NCBI GenBank assembly: GCA_945873195.1
Contig: CAMCDA010000025.1
Location: 1 to 33,918, forward strand
Source of the DNA: Asaia bogorensis
GTDB lineage: Bacteria; Pseudomonadota; Alphaproteobacteria; Acetobacterales; Acetobacteraceae
DNA: 33,918 bases
Reading direction: 5' to 3'
This document shows positions 15,026 through 23,636 of this stretch, piece after piece. The position numbers and the translations under genes are program-made. The notes beneath the pieces were generated by a model. That model was given only the letters and a program-made list of their open reading frames with translations, searched no databases and was not told the origin of the DNA. The number at the start of each line of letters is the position of its first letter. Position 1 is the stretch's first letter.

Positions 15026-16282
15026 ATGCATGTGGTGATCATCGGGGCCGGCATCGTCGGCGTGGCCTCGGCCATCGAGTTGCTGCGCGACGGCCATCGG
15101 GTGACGATCGTCGAACCCGGCGACCCAGGCGGGGAACACGCGGCGAGCTACGGCAACGGCACGCTGCTGAACCCGAGTTCAGTGATCCCGATGTCGTCTC
15201 CCGGCCTGTGGAAGAAAGTGCCTGGGTATCTGGCCGATCCGCTGGGGCCGCTGGCGATCCGCTGGTCCTATCTGCCGAAGCTGCTGCCCTGGCTGCGCCG
15301 CTTTATCCAGGCCGGCGCGACCGAGGCCCGGGTTTCCGCCACCGCCCATGCCCTGGCGCCTTTGCTGGCCGACAGCCCCGGCCTGCATCGCCGCCTGGCC
15401 GAAGAAGCCGGCGTCGTCGACCTGATCACTCGGCAAGGCGTGCTGTTCGTCTTCCCAGACCGTGCCGCGTTCGAGGCCGAGGGCCTGTCCTGGCGCCTGC
15501 GCCGGGAAACCGGGACCAAGTGGCTGGAACTGGATGAGGATGAAATCCGCCAGCGCGAACCGGCGTTGCACCGGCGCTACAAGTTCGCCGTGCTGGTCGA
15601 GGAGAATGGCCAGTGCCGCGACCCCGGCCGGTATGTCGCGGCCCTGTTCCGCCATGCCGAGGAGCTTGGCGCCGTGATCAACCGGACCAGCGCCACCGGC
15701 TTGCGGATCGAGGCCGGACGGCTGCGCGCGGTCCTGACCGAGGCCGGAGAGATCGAATGCGATAAGGCCGTGCTGGCGGCTGGGGCTCGGTCAAAGGCAC
15801 TGGCCCAGGCGGCGGGGGACTATGTACCTCTAGAAACCGAGCGGGGCTATCACGCGGTCATCGAGAATCCGGGGATCGACCTGCGTCATCCGATGATGCC
15901 GAGCGATGGGAAGATGGCGTTTGCGATGACGCCGGCGGGGCTGCGGATTGCCGGCCAGGTTGAACTGGCTGGGCTGGAGGCGGCACCGAACTGGAAGCGG
16001 GCCGAGGTGTTGTTGCGGTTCGCCCGCACCGCCTATCCGGGCCTGCCGGCGGATGTGACGCCGGACCAGGTGAAGGTCTGGATGGGGCACCGGCCTTCGA
16101 CGCCCGACGGGCTGCCCTGCATTGGGCCGGCCTCGGGCTGCCCGGACGTGGTGCATGCCTTTGGGCACGGGCATGTCGGGCTGACGGCGGGGCCGATGAC
16201 CGGCAAGCTGGTGGCCGATGTGATCGGCGGACGCGTGCCGGCGATCGACCTCGCCCCCTACGCCCCGCGTCGATTTCGGTGA
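15026..16282 (+). CDS. D-amino acid dehydrogenase (DadA)-like FAD oxidoreductase
   Basis: This 418-aa DAO-family flavoprotein has the N-terminal FAD motif VVIIGAGIVGVASAIELLRDG and VEPGDPGGEHAASYGNG. The latter is close to the DadA consensus, in which the GG..S.GN stretch contacts FAD. The C-terminus VWMGHRPSTPDGLPCIG and HAFGHGHVGLTAGPMTGKLVAD is also DadA-like. The reaction is probably oxidative deamination of D-amino acids or a related imino acid, with electrons passed to the respiratory chain. The ATG at 15026 (GGAG 6 nt upstream) is preferred over the one at 15011, which has no Shine-Dalgarno. There is no alanine racemase beside it. MmsA follows on the same strand after 83 nt. Confidence 0.87.
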   Translation: MHVVIIGAGIVGVASAIELLRDGHRVTIVEPGDPGGEHAASYGNGTLLNPSSVIPMSSPGLWKKVPGYLADPLGPLAIRWSYLPKLLPWLRRFIQAGATEARVSATAHALAPLLADSPGLHRRLAEEAGVVDLITRQGVLFVFPDRAAFEAEGLSWRLRRETGTKWLELDEDEIRQREPALHRRYKFAVLVEENGQCRDPGRYVAALFRHAEELGAVINRTSATGLRIEAGRLRAVLTEAGEIECDKAVLAAGARSKALAQAAGDYVPLETERGYHAVIENPGIDLRHPMMPSDGKMAFAMTPAGLRIAGQVELAGLEAAPNWKRAEVLLRFARTAYPGLPADVTPDQVKVWMGHRPSTPDGLPCIGPASGCPDVVHAFGHGHVGLTAGPMTGKLVADVIGGRVPAIDLAPYAPRRFR

Positions 16283-16365
16283 AATAGCCAACGCGGGACT
16301 CGCCCCGTCTGGCAAAACGCCGCAATTCGTCCTAATCCGACCCCACCAAGACGGAGGAGCGGAAA

Positions 16366-17862
16366 ATGCGCGACATCGGCCATTTCATTGGCGGCACCCA
16401 GGTCGCCGGCACGAGCGGCAAGTACGGAGATGTGTTCGACCCGGCATCGGGTGAAATACAGGCGCGCGTCGCCCTGGCCAATGCCGCCGAGGTCGATCGG
16501 GTCATCGCGGTCGCCAACGCCGCCTTCCCCGCCTGGGCCGCCACGCCGCCGCTGCGCCGGTCCCGCGTCATGTTCAAGCTGCGCGACCTGCTGGAACGGG
16601 ACCGCAAGGAACTCTCGGCCATCATCACCTCCGAGCACGGCAAGGTGCTGTCGGACGCGGATGGTGAGGTGCAGCGCGGCCTGGAAGTGGTCGAGTTCGC
16701 CTGCGGCATTCCGCATCTGCTGAAGGGGGAGTTCACCGAAGCCGTCGGCACCGGCATTGACGCCTGGTCGATCCGCCAGCCGCTGGGCGTCGTCGCCGGC
16801 ATCACGCCGTTCAATTTTCCGCTGATGGTGCCGCTGTGGATGATCCCGATGGCGCTCGCCACCGGAAACTGCTTCATCCTGAAGCCGTCGGAGAAGGATC
16901 CGTCCGTCGCGCTGAAGCTCGCGGCGCTGCTGAAGGAAGCAGGCCTGCCGGACGGCGTGTTCAACGTGATCCAGGGCGGGCGGGAAGCGGTGGAGACGAT
17001 CCTGTCCCACCCCGGCATCACCGCGGTCAGCTTCGTCGGGTCCACCCCGATCGCCGAACTGATCTACAAGACCGGGACCTCGAACGGGAAGCGCGTGCAG
17101 GCGCTGGGCGGAGCGAAGAACCACCTGGTGGTGATGCCCGACGCCGATCTGGACGACGCGGTCGACGCGCTGATGGGGTCCGCCTATGGCGCCGCCGGGG
17201 AACGCTGCATGGCGGTGTCCGTCGCCGTCGCGGTCGGGTCCGTCGGTGACGCGTTGGTCGCGAAACTGGCCCCGCGCGTGCGCGCCCTGAAGATTGCCCC
17301 TGGCGTCGATCCGGAAGCCGAGATGGGGCCTCTGGTCACCGGCGAACATCTAGCGAAGGTCAGCGGCTATGTCGACCAGGGCGTGAAGGAAGGCGCCAAG
17401 CTGGTCGTCGATGGGCGCGGTCTGAAGTTGCAGGGGTATGAGAAGGGGTTCTTCCTCGGCGGCTGCCTTTTCGACAATGTCACGACCGACATGCGTATCT
17501 ACCAGGAGGAAATCTTCGGACCCGTCCTGTCCGTCGTGCGCGCGCCTGACGTCGCGACGGCCACGCGCATCATCAACGAGCATCGTTTCGGCAACGGCGT
17601 GTCGCTGTTCACCAATGATGGCGGCGTGGCGCGCGACTTCACCCAGGCGATCCAGATTGGCATGGTCGGCATCAACGTGCCGATCCCTGTGCCGATGTCG
17701 TTCCACTCGTTCGGCGGGTGGAAGCAGTCCCTGTTCGGCGACCACCATGTCTATGGCATGGAAGGCGTCCGGTTCTACACGCGCTACAAGGCGGTCACGC
17801 AGCGCTGGTCGGGCGGTGCGAAGAAGGGGCCGGAGTTTGTGATGCCGACGTTGGGGCGGTAG
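16366..17862 (+). CDS. mmsA: Methylmalonate-semialdehyde dehydrogenase (CoA-acylating)
   Basis: This 498-aa aldehyde dehydrogenase is of the MmsA family. It converts methylmalonate (or malonate) semialdehyde, NAD and CoA to propionyl-CoA (or acetyl-CoA), CO2 and NADH in valine, beta-alanine or inositol breakdown. Family marks are the opening [61 protein letters not shown], and the catalytic region [16 protein letters not shown] with C281. [21 protein letters not shown] near the end is typical of this CoA-dependent group. A strong GGAGGAG ribosome binding site precedes the ATG. The rest of the valine pathway is absent here, apart from ilvE about 10 kb away. Confidence 0.94.
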   Translation: MRDIGHFIGGTQVAGTSGKYGDVFDPASGEIQARVALANAAEVDRVIAVANAAFPAWAATPPLRRSRVMFKLRDLLERDRKELSAIITSEHGKVLSDADGEVQRGLEVVEFACGIPHLLKGEFTEAVGTGIDAWSIRQPLGVVAGITPFNFPLMVPLWMIPMALATGNCFILKPSEKDPSVALKLAALLKEAGLPDGVFNVIQGGREAVETILSHPGITAVSFVGSTPIAELIYKTGTSNGKRVQALGGAKNHLVVMPDADLDDAVDALMGSAYGAAGERCMAVSVAVAVGSVGDALVAKLAPRVRALKIAPGVDPEAEMGPLVTGEHLAKVSGYVDQGVKEGAKLVVDGRGLKLQGYEKGFFLGGCLFDNVTTDMRIYQEEIFGPVLSVVRAPDVATATRIINEHRFGNGVSLFTNDGGVARDFTQAIQIGMVGINVPIPVPMSFHSFGGWKQSLFGDHHVYGMEGVRFYTRYKAVTQRWSGGAKKGPEFVMPTLGR

Positions 17863-17933
17863 CTCCACGCCGGCGCCTCGGCCGAAAGCCCGTGCAACCC
17901 ACCGCGCCGTCAACCATTTATTAAGGATGTCGT

Positions 17934-17978
17934 GATACCGCTCTGTCCAGAATGGCCCTCTTGGGCAGGAGCGGTATC
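17934..17978 (+). promoter_or_regulatory. Long hairpin masking the chemoreceptor ribosome binding site
   Basis: GATACCGCTC (17934-17943) pairs perfectly with GAGCGGTATC (17969-17978). The stem continues inward with TGTCCA against TGGGCA, apart from one bulged base and one G-U pair, for about 16 bp with a 12-nt loop. Its 3' arm contains AGGAG (17967-17971), the only Shine-Dalgarno-like sequence before the ATG at 17984. Translation should be low unless the stem opens. A c-di-GMP riboswitch fold is not recognised. Confidence 0.6.
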
Positions 17979-17983
17979 CGAAC

Positions 17984-20356
17984 ATGAAACTGCTACGACG
18001 CTTCGGCGCCAACACACCCATCGCATGGCGGATGACCCTCGCGACCACGCTGCTGGTCGTTACGACCATGACCCTCGCCGCTTCGGTGATCGGGGCACAA
18101 TGGCAACGCGCCAACCAAATGGGCCATCTGCATGCGCTGACCAATTTCACCACGCAGATCAGCGACCTGGTGCATGAACTGCAGAAGGAACGCGGGATGT
18201 CCGCGGTCTTTCTCAACAGCAAGGGCACCCAGCTCGCATCCACGCTGCCGGACCAACGCAGGCTGACCGACGATCGCCTGTCGCTGGTGAAACAAAGCGC
18301 CGAACGGCTGCCCATGAACGCCTTCGCGGCCGAGGTGCGGGATGCCATCGGCGCGGGGCTCGCCGCAACCACGGACCTCGATGCCCGTCGGACGGATGTC
18401 TCGGCGCAGCGCATCCCCGGCCCGGATTCCAACCGCTTCTATACCGGTCTGATCGCTCGCCTGCTCTCGGTTCCGAATGAAGCCGTGAAATCGTCCGTGA
18501 ACCCGGTGCTGACGACCGGGCTGCTCGCCTATGACAGCTACCTCGCGATGAAAGAACGCGCGGGGTTGGAACGCGCGACGGCGGCGGCGGGCTTCACAAG
18601 CGGGCAATTCAACGCGCTCCAGCATCGCGCCTTTCTGGCCGCGGTCGCGGAACAGCTTGTCTATCTCGATGCGTTCAACACATACGCGACGCCGGCCCAA
18701 CGCGATTTCATGCGCCAGACCGTGACCGGCCCCGCGGTCCGGGAAGCGGAACGGATGCGCGATGTCGCCGTCAACGCCGGTGTCGGCGCCGCGACAACCG
18801 GCGTGTCGGGCACGGACTGGTTCAAGACCGCCACGGCGCGGATCGACCTGATGAAGCAGGTCGAGGATCAGTTGGCCGACGATCTCGCGCGGCATGCAAC
18901 CCAGGAGGAAGCGGCGGCCTGGGACACGATCACCCTGACGATAGTCTGGATCGTGGGCGCGCTCATTGGCTCCGCACTGCTGGGCATCTGGCTGGCGCGC
19001 GGCATCGTGACCCCCATCGTCGCCGTCAGCCACGTGATGGACGCGCTCGGCCGGGGGGACCTGGCTACGCCGGTCCCCACCGATGAGCGCGCGGATGAAA
19101 TCGGCACCATGCTGCGCACCGTCAGGCGGTATCGGGACAGCCTGATCGAAGCCACCCGGATGCGAGAGGAGAATGAGAGTAACCAAAAGCGGCTGGAAGC
19201 CGAGAAGCAGGCCGCCCTGACGGGCATGGCCGATAGGGTGGAGACCGAAACCAACCTCGCGGTCGAACAACTTGGCGCACGCACCACGACGATGACCGTC
19301 ACCGCCACGGAAATGCGGGGGCTCGCGCATCGGGCCGGCGATGCCGCCCAAGGTGCTGCCCGCGCCGCGACAGCGGCCTTGGACAATGCCCAGACCGTCG
19401 CCAGCGCGGCGGAGGAACTCGCCGCCTCGATCCGGGAGATCAGCGGACAGGTCAATCACTCCACCGACGTCGTCAACAAGGCGGTGGAGGCAGGCACGGA
19501 AACCAGGACCACGATCGAGGCCCTGAATGAAAGGGTCGGACGGATCGGCGACGTGGCGGACATCATCGGCGACATCGCGGCACGGACGAACCTGCTGGCG
19601 CTGAACGCGACGATCGAGGCTGCGCGTGCCGGGGAAGCCGGCAAGGGCTTCGCGGTGGTCGCAAGCGAGGTGAAACAGCTCGCCAACCAGACGGCTCGCT
19701 CAACCGAGGAAATCGCTCGCCATATCGGAGAGGTCCGCGCAGCCACAGCCGCCGCCGTCTCAGCGGTCGCCCGGATCGAGACAACCATCGGAGAGGTCAA
19801 TTCGATTTCCGCGTCGATCGCTGCCGCGGTCGAACAGCAAGGCGCTGCCACGGCTGAAATCGCGCGCAACGTCGCCGAAACCGCCGCCGCCGCGAATGAC
19901 ATGGGCGCGCGCAACACCGAAGTCGCCCGGGAAGCCGAACAGGCCGGGCGTTATGCGGATGAAGTAAGCGAAAACACTCGGTCGGTGGACGCCGTGGCGA
20001 CTGAATTGCAGCGCGCTATTGTGCGGGCAGTGCGGACATTCGCCGCCGAGGTCGATCGCCGAACGCATGAAAGGCACCCGTTTTCGATGGCCTGCCATAT
20101 CGACGTCGCGGGCCAGACGGGCATACCGGCGCGACTCATCGATTTGTCGGAGGGCGGGGCACGGCTGGCAGACGTTCCGGCGATCCCGGATGGAACCGCC
20201 GGCTTCTTGCGCATCGAAGGCCTTCCCACGGCGTTGCGTTTCCGCGCGGTGGGGATGGACAGGGATGACCTGCGACTTGCCTTTGAGATCGACGCCGCGA
20301 TCCGCGAGCAAATCCGCGCCATGCTGCCGCTGCCAAAGGTCCAGAAAGCCGCTTAG
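17984..20356 (+). CDS. Methyl-accepting chemotaxis protein with NIT and PilZ domains
   Basis: This is a 790-aa transmembrane chemoreceptor. TM1 lies at about 18-38 and TM2 at about 313-337. The large periplasmic part (about 50-300) opens with [20 protein letters not shown], the hallmark of the NIT nitrate/nitrite-sensing domain. A HAMP domain follows (about 335-390). Next comes a full methyl-accepting signalling hairpin with the tip [20 protein letters not shown] near residue 540. The C-terminus (about 690-785) is a PilZ domain with DRRTHER (RxxxR) and DLSEGGARL (DxSxxG), both c-di-GMP-binding motifs. It probably couples an external anion or redox cue and cellular c-di-GMP to CheA control of motility. 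PilZ-tailed receptors occur, for example, in Azospirillum (Tlp1). No che genes are nearby. Long inverted repeats bracket it. Confidence 0.92.
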   Translation: MKLLRRFGANTPIAWRMTLATTLLVVTTMTLAASVIGAQWQRANQMGHLHALTNFTTQISDLVHELQKERGMSAVFLNSKGTQLASTLPDQRRLTDDRLSLVKQSAERLPMNAFAAEVRDAIGAGLAATTDLDARRTDVSAQRIPGPDSNRFYTGLIARLLSVPNEAVKSSVNPVLTTGLLAYDSYLAMKERAGLERATAAAGFTSGQFNALQHRAFLAAVAEQLVYLDAFNTYATPAQRDFMRQTVTGPAVREAERMRDVAVNAGVGAATTGVSGTDWFKTATARIDLMKQVEDQLADDLARHATQEEAAAWDTITLTIVWIVGALIGSALLGIWLARGIVTPIVAVSHVMDALGRGDLATPVPTDERADEIGTMLRTVRRYRDSLIEATRMREENESNQKRLEAEKQAALTGMADRVETETNLAVEQLGARTTTMTVTATEMRGLAHRAGDAAQGAARAATAALDNAQTVASAAEELAASIREISGQVNHSTDVVNKAVEAGTETRTTIEALNERVGRIGDVADIIGDIAARTNLLALNATIEAARAGEAGKGFAVVASEVKQLANQTARSTEEIARHIGEVRAATAAAVSAVARIETTIGEVNSISASIAAAVEQQGAATAEIARNVAETAAAANDMGARNTEVAREAEQAGRYADEVSENTRSVDAVATELQRAIVRAVRTFAAEVDRRTHERHPFSMACHIDVAGQTGIPARLIDLSEGGARLADVPAIPDGTAGFLRIEGLPTALRFRAVGMDRDDLRLAFEIDAAIREQIRAMLPLPKVQKAA

Positions 20357-20407
20357 GGCTTGTTCGAGATTTACCGAACCGATCCGTCGGATCGAACAAG
20401 CCCTAAG
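20352..20407. terminator. 16-bp inverted repeat at the chemoreceptor stop codon
   Basis: CTTAGGGCTTGTTCGA (20352-20367) is perfectly inverted as TCGAACAAGCCCTAAG (20392-20407). The 24-nt loop itself contains GATCCG-T-CGGATC. The left arm includes the TAG stop codon of the chemoreceptor. It may be a terminator or a dispersed MITE-like repeat inserted at the gene end. No T-run follows. Confidence 0.6.
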
Positions 20408-20480
20408 CCATTGTTTCAGGCGGTATCTTTGTCGACGTGCTGGGGCAATTGTTTGCCGACGCAGCCTTGGATCCGGGCAA

Positions 20481-21506
20481 TCAACCCGGATCGTACCCGA
20501 CGCGGACCAGCAGCTTTCCGAAATTCCGACCTTCCAGAATCCCGCCCAGGGCCTCCGGTGCGTTCTCCAGCCCCTCGATGATATCCTCCCGGTAGGACAA
20601 GCTGCCATCCGCCACCCAAGGGGCCGCCAGCTTGCGCCACTCGATCAGTCGTTCCGGCCGATCCGAGACGATGAACCCCTGTATCAGGATGCGCTTACCC
20701 ACCACGAACCCGAGATTGGGGCCAGGCGGGAACACCGGTTCATTATACTGTGACACCATCCCGCACATCGCGACCCGGCCAAAGGCATTGAGCTGGTCGA
20801 ACACCGCCGCCTGCACCGCGCCTCCGACATTTTCAAAGTAACCGTCGATGCCTTTCGGGCAGGCCGCCGCGATCTCGGTGTCCAGGTGCATCGCGCGGTG
20901 ATCAACGCAGTCGTCGAAGCCCAGGCTGTCCTGCACCCACAGGCACTTGTCCGGCCCACCGGCGATGCCGACCACCCGAGCACCCGCGCGCTTGGCCAAC
21001 TGCCCGGCGACCGACCCCACCGCGCCCGACGCGGCCGAGATCACGATCGTCTCTCCCGCCTTGGGCTTGATGATCTCGGTCACGCCGGCATAGGCCGTCG
21101 CCCCCGGCATCCCCAGCACGCCCAGATAGGTCGACAGCGGCGCGCCCGCCGACCGGTCGATCTTCACCAGCTTGCCCCCCTCGGTCACGGAATGGCTCTG
21201 CCAGCCCCGCGATCCGACGACAACATCACCGGCCTTGAAGTCCGGGTGGTTGGAGGCAATCACCTCCCCCACCGTTTCCCCGGTCATGACCTCTCCGGTC
21301 TGAATCGCCACGGCGTAGGTCTGCTGCTCGCGCAGCCGGCCCCGCATATAGGGGTCGATCGAGAGGAAGATGGTGCGGGTCACGACCTCGCCCGGACCAG
21401 GCGAGGGGACAGCGTCTTCCCGGACCTCGAAATGATCCGGGGTGGGTTCCGCGGTCGGGCGGCGCTTCAGCACGACCGACCGGCGGATGGCGTTGGCGCC
21501 GCTCAT
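20481..21506 (-). CDS. CurA-like NADP-dependent medium-chain reductase
   Basis: This 341-aa zinc-independent MDR-family oxidoreductase is similar to curcumin/dihydrocurcumin reductase and leukotriene B4 12-hydroxydehydrogenase-type proteins. Visible motifs are LSIDPYMRGRLREQQTYA, VIASNHPDFKAGDVVVG, YLGVLGMPGATAYAGV, and the cofactor-binding ISAASGAVGSVAGQLAKRAG. There are no zinc-binding cysteines. It probably reduces the C=C bond of an alpha,beta-unsaturated ketone or aldehyde with NADPH. Its ATG overlaps the stop of the zinc alcohol dehydrogenase (ATGA), so the two are translationally coupled. Together they could reduce both the double bond and the carbonyl of an enal. That pairing is inferred. 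Confidence 0.9.
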   Translation of the reverse strand: MSGANAIRRSVVLKRRPTAEPTPDHFEVREDAVPSPGPGEVVTRTIFLSIDPYMRGRLREQQTYAVAIQTGEVMTGETVGEVIASNHPDFKAGDVVVGSRGWQSHSVTEGGKLVKIDRSAGAPLSTYLGVLGMPGATAYAGVTEIIKPKAGETIVISAASGAVGSVAGQLAKRAGARVVGIAGGPDKCLWVQDSLGFDDCVDHRAMHLDTEIAAACPKGIDGYFENVGGAVQAAVFDQLNAFGRVAMCGMVSQYNEPVFPPGPNLGFVVGKRILIQGFIVSDRPERLIEWRKLAAPWVADGSLSYREDIIEGLENAPEALGGILEGRNFGKLLVRVGYDPG

Positions 21507-22573
21507 GCGGCTTCTGCTTTCAGCACCAACCGCCCGGTGACCTTGCCGTCACGCAGTCGCATCAGCGCGTCGTTCGCCTCGGACTGCGGGACGGTCGCTA
21601 CCGGCAGTGCCTCCAGAGACCCAGTCTGCGCCAGTGCCACGAGTTCCCGCAGTTCCTTCGGATTGCCGACATAGGACCCGCGGACGGTCAGCGCCCGCAT
21701 CGCCATGATCGGCAGCGGCAGCATCAGTTCGCCACCGAACAGCCCGACCTGGATCAGCTTGCCGCCCTTGTTGAGCGCGCCGAAGGCGAACCGCGCCGTC
21801 GCCGTGCCGTTCACCAGGTCGATCACCGCCGGCACCATGCCGCCCGCCGCGTCGATGATCCGCTGCGTCACGGTTGCGCCGTCGCCGCTGCCGTCCACCA
21901 CCTTGGTGGCGCCGGCCTTCAACGCGGCTTCCCGCTTCTCGGCGCTGATGTCGACCGAGATGATGTTCTGGTGCTTCAACGCACGCAGCACCGCGATCGC
22001 GTTCAGTCCCAGCCCGCCGGCGCCGACCAACACCACCGGCTCATGCGCTCCGATCGGCATGATCTTCTTGATCGCGGAATAGACCGTGATACCCGAGCAC
22101 GCATAGGTCGCGGCCACCGCCAGGTCGAGCGTGCCGGGATCAACCAGGTGCCGAGTATGCGGGGCGACGACATGGGTGCCGTAGCCGCCGTTCTGGAACA
22201 CGCCCAGGCTGCGCGCGGCCTTGACGCACATATTGTCGTCCTCGGCCAGGCAAGCCTCGCACGTGCCACAGCCGAGCCAGGGGAAGACGATGCGGATGTC
22301 ACCGACCTTCACGCCCCTCGCGTCGGGGCCGAGTTTGACGACGCGGCCGACGATCTCATGCCCCATCGCCAACGGCAGGACGACGCCGCGATCCTTGAGC
22401 GACATCTTCTGCCCGCCGCCGACGTCGTAGAAGCCTTCCCAGATATGCAGGTCGGAGTGGCAGACGCCACAATGGGTGACTTCCAGCAGCACCTCGGTGC
22501 CCTTTGGTTCCGGCGTGGGCAGCTCGATTTCCTTCAGCGGTTGCCCATTTTCAACGACGGCCCAGGCGCGCAT
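21503..22573 (-). CDS. Zinc-containing alcohol dehydrogenase
   Basis: This 356-aa medium-chain dehydrogenase has both zinc sites. The catalytic site is in THCGVCHSDLHIWEGFYD and GHEIVGRVVKLG. The structural four-cysteine lobe is CGTCEACLAEDDNMC. The Rossmann motif is VGAGGLGLNAIAVLRAL. The N-terminus MRAWAVVENGQPLKEIELP is standard for the family, and GGGAGAA shortly before the ATG supports the start. It oxidises alcohols or reduces aldehydes with NAD(P). The substrate is undetermined. It is the first gene of a two-gene minus-strand operon with the CurA-like reductase and is divergent from the toxin-antitoxin pair. Confidence 0.92.
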   Translation of the reverse strand: MRAWAVVENGQPLKEIELPTPEPKGTEVLLEVTHCGVCHSDLHIWEGFYDVGGGQKMSLKDRGVVLPLAMGHEIVGRVVKLGPDARGVKVGDIRIVFPWLGCGTCEACLAEDDNMCVKAARSLGVFQNGGYGTHVVAPHTRHLVDPGTLDLAVAATYACSGITVYSAIKKIMPIGAHEPVVLVGAGGLGLNAIAVLRALKHQNIISVDISAEKREAALKAGATKVVDGSGDGATVTQRIIDAAGGMVPAVIDLVNGTATARFAFGALNKGGKLIQVGLFGGELMLPLPIMAMRALTVRGSYVGNPKELRELVALAQTGSLEALPVATVPQSEANDALMRLRDGKVTGRLVLKAEAA

Positions 22574-22642
22574 GGCGGTTCTCCCTCAACTGGTATCCAG
22601 AGAGGATGGATAGCGCGCGGGGGGAAGCGGTCAAGGCGGGTC

Positions 22643-22671
22643 TTGCACATCCGCCCATTTGGACTTATTTT
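22643..22671 (+). promoter_or_regulatory. Candidate promoter of the toxin-antitoxin operon
   Basis: A -35 TTGCAC (22643-22648) and a -10 TATTTT (22666-22671) are separated by exactly 17 nt. Transcription would be expected to start about 7 nt downstream, at about 22678-22681, on or just before the ATG at 22681. No Shine-Dalgarno precedes that ATG, so the message may be leaderless or nearly so. Confidence 0.5.
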
Positions 22672-22680
22672 CTGTCTCAG

Positions 22681-23160
22681 ATGAACACCAGAACTTCCAC
22701 GATCTCCGCCACCCTCTCCACCCCCGGCCTGTCAGCCACCGTCGCCGAACTGGCCGACCTGGTAGCCGCACGCATGGCGCCGGCCACCAGCATGGACGTG
22801 GCCGACGAAGTGGAACGTGGCTTGCCGCTCGCCACCGTCGAGCGGATCGCCCAGTCGCTGGCGCCGGATGATGCCAATTTCGTCTATCGCTTCGTCCCGC
22901 GCGCCACCCTCGCCCGCCGGCGCGCCAAGTCGGGCGGCAAGCTCAGCACGGAAGAAAGCGCCCGTATCGTCCGCGTCGCCGCCGTCTGGTCCCTCGCCCG
23001 CCAAGTCTGGAACGACGAAGCTGCCGCTCGGCGGTTCCTGTTCACGCCGCACAGCCTGCTGAACGATCGCCGGCCCATCGACATGGTTCTGGCGAGTGAG
23101 TTCGGGCGCCCTCTGGTCGAGGACATCCTTGGCGGCCTCGCCTACGGCACCGCGGTGTGA
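22681..23160 (+). CDS. Xre/MbcA/ParS-type antitoxin (DUF2384)
   Basis: This 159-aa antitoxin has a helical Xre-like N-terminal part (about 25-100), including VADEVERGLPLATVERIAQSLAPDD. The C-terminal toxin-binding domain (about 110-159) carries the conserved pattern WNDEAAARRFLFTPHSLLNDRRPIDMVLASEFGRPLVEDILGGLAYG, with the terminal tyrosine-glycine region that plugs the RES toxin active site in MbcA/ParS proteins. The start at 22681 is chosen from the domain boundaries and the promoter at 22643-22671. Longer frames beginning at 22504 or 22606 would start upstream of that promoter. The stop overlaps the toxin's GTG start (GTGA), giving coupled, antitoxin-first expression. It probably represses its own promoter. 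Confidence 0.87.
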   Translation: MNTRTSTISATLSTPGLSATVAELADLVAARMAPATSMDVADEVERGLPLATVERIAQSLAPDDANFVYRFVPRATLARRRAKSGGKLSTEESARIVRVAAVWSLARQVWNDEAAARRFLFTPHSLLNDRRPIDMVLASEFGRPLVEDILGGLAYGTAV

Positions 23161-23636
23161 CGGCACAGCGTCTGGACCGTGTCCTGACGGCGTTCCGCAT
23201 TGGCGATCCCGACGGCCGCTTCCCGATCTTCGATGCCACCGGCGCGGGGATGTATCCGGGGCGGTGGAACACACAACGCAGCCCGATCATCTATGCGTCG
23301 GAGCACTACTCGACCGCGATGCTGGAGAAACTGGTGCGCGGCATGGGCGCACTGCCCCCGAACCAGCATTTCATCGAGATCACGATCCCGAACGGCGTCA
23401 CCTACGAAATCCTCAACACCGCCAATTTGCCCGGCTGGGACGACCGAGACCCGGTAGCCGCCCGCGCGCATGGCGAGGCCTGGTACCTCGCCCGCCGCTC
23501 GCTCATACTGCTGGTGCCGAGCGTGGTGGCGCGGATGGAGCGGAACGTGCTGGTGAACCCGGATCATCCGGAGTTTCCACGCATCACGACCAGCCTGCAT
23601 CACCCGATCTGGTGGGACCGGCGGCTGTTCAGTTGA
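23157..23636 (+). CDS. RES domain toxin (NAD-targeting, MbcT/ParT family)
   Basis: This 159-aa RES-family toxin keeps the likely active-site set: R36 in YPGRWNTQ, Y46 in IIYASE, E57 in AMLEKLV and S122 in LILLVPSVV. MbcT-type members destroy NAD+ by phosphorolysis. ParT-type members ADP-ribosylate phosphoribosyl pyrophosphate synthetase. Sequence alone does not decide between them. It starts at a GTG overlapping the antitoxin stop by GTGA. The 3' end overlaps the convergent HD-domain gene by 8 nt. The module looks intact and is probably active as a stress or plasmid/chromosome-maintenance toxin-antitoxin system. Confidence 0.9.
   Translation: MTAQRLDRVLTAFRIGDPDGRFPIFDATGAGMYPGRWNTQRSPIIYASEHYSTAMLEKLVRGMGALPPNQHFIEITIPNGVTYEILNTANLPGWDDRDPVAARAHGEAWYLARRSLILLVPSVVARMERNVLVNPDHPEFPRITTSLHHPIWWDRRLFS

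Noticed and set aside
17934-17978. c-di-GMP riboswitch ahead of the PilZ chemoreceptor
   Set aside because: The structure is a single long stem. The conserved GEMM-type internal motifs and second helix are not visible.
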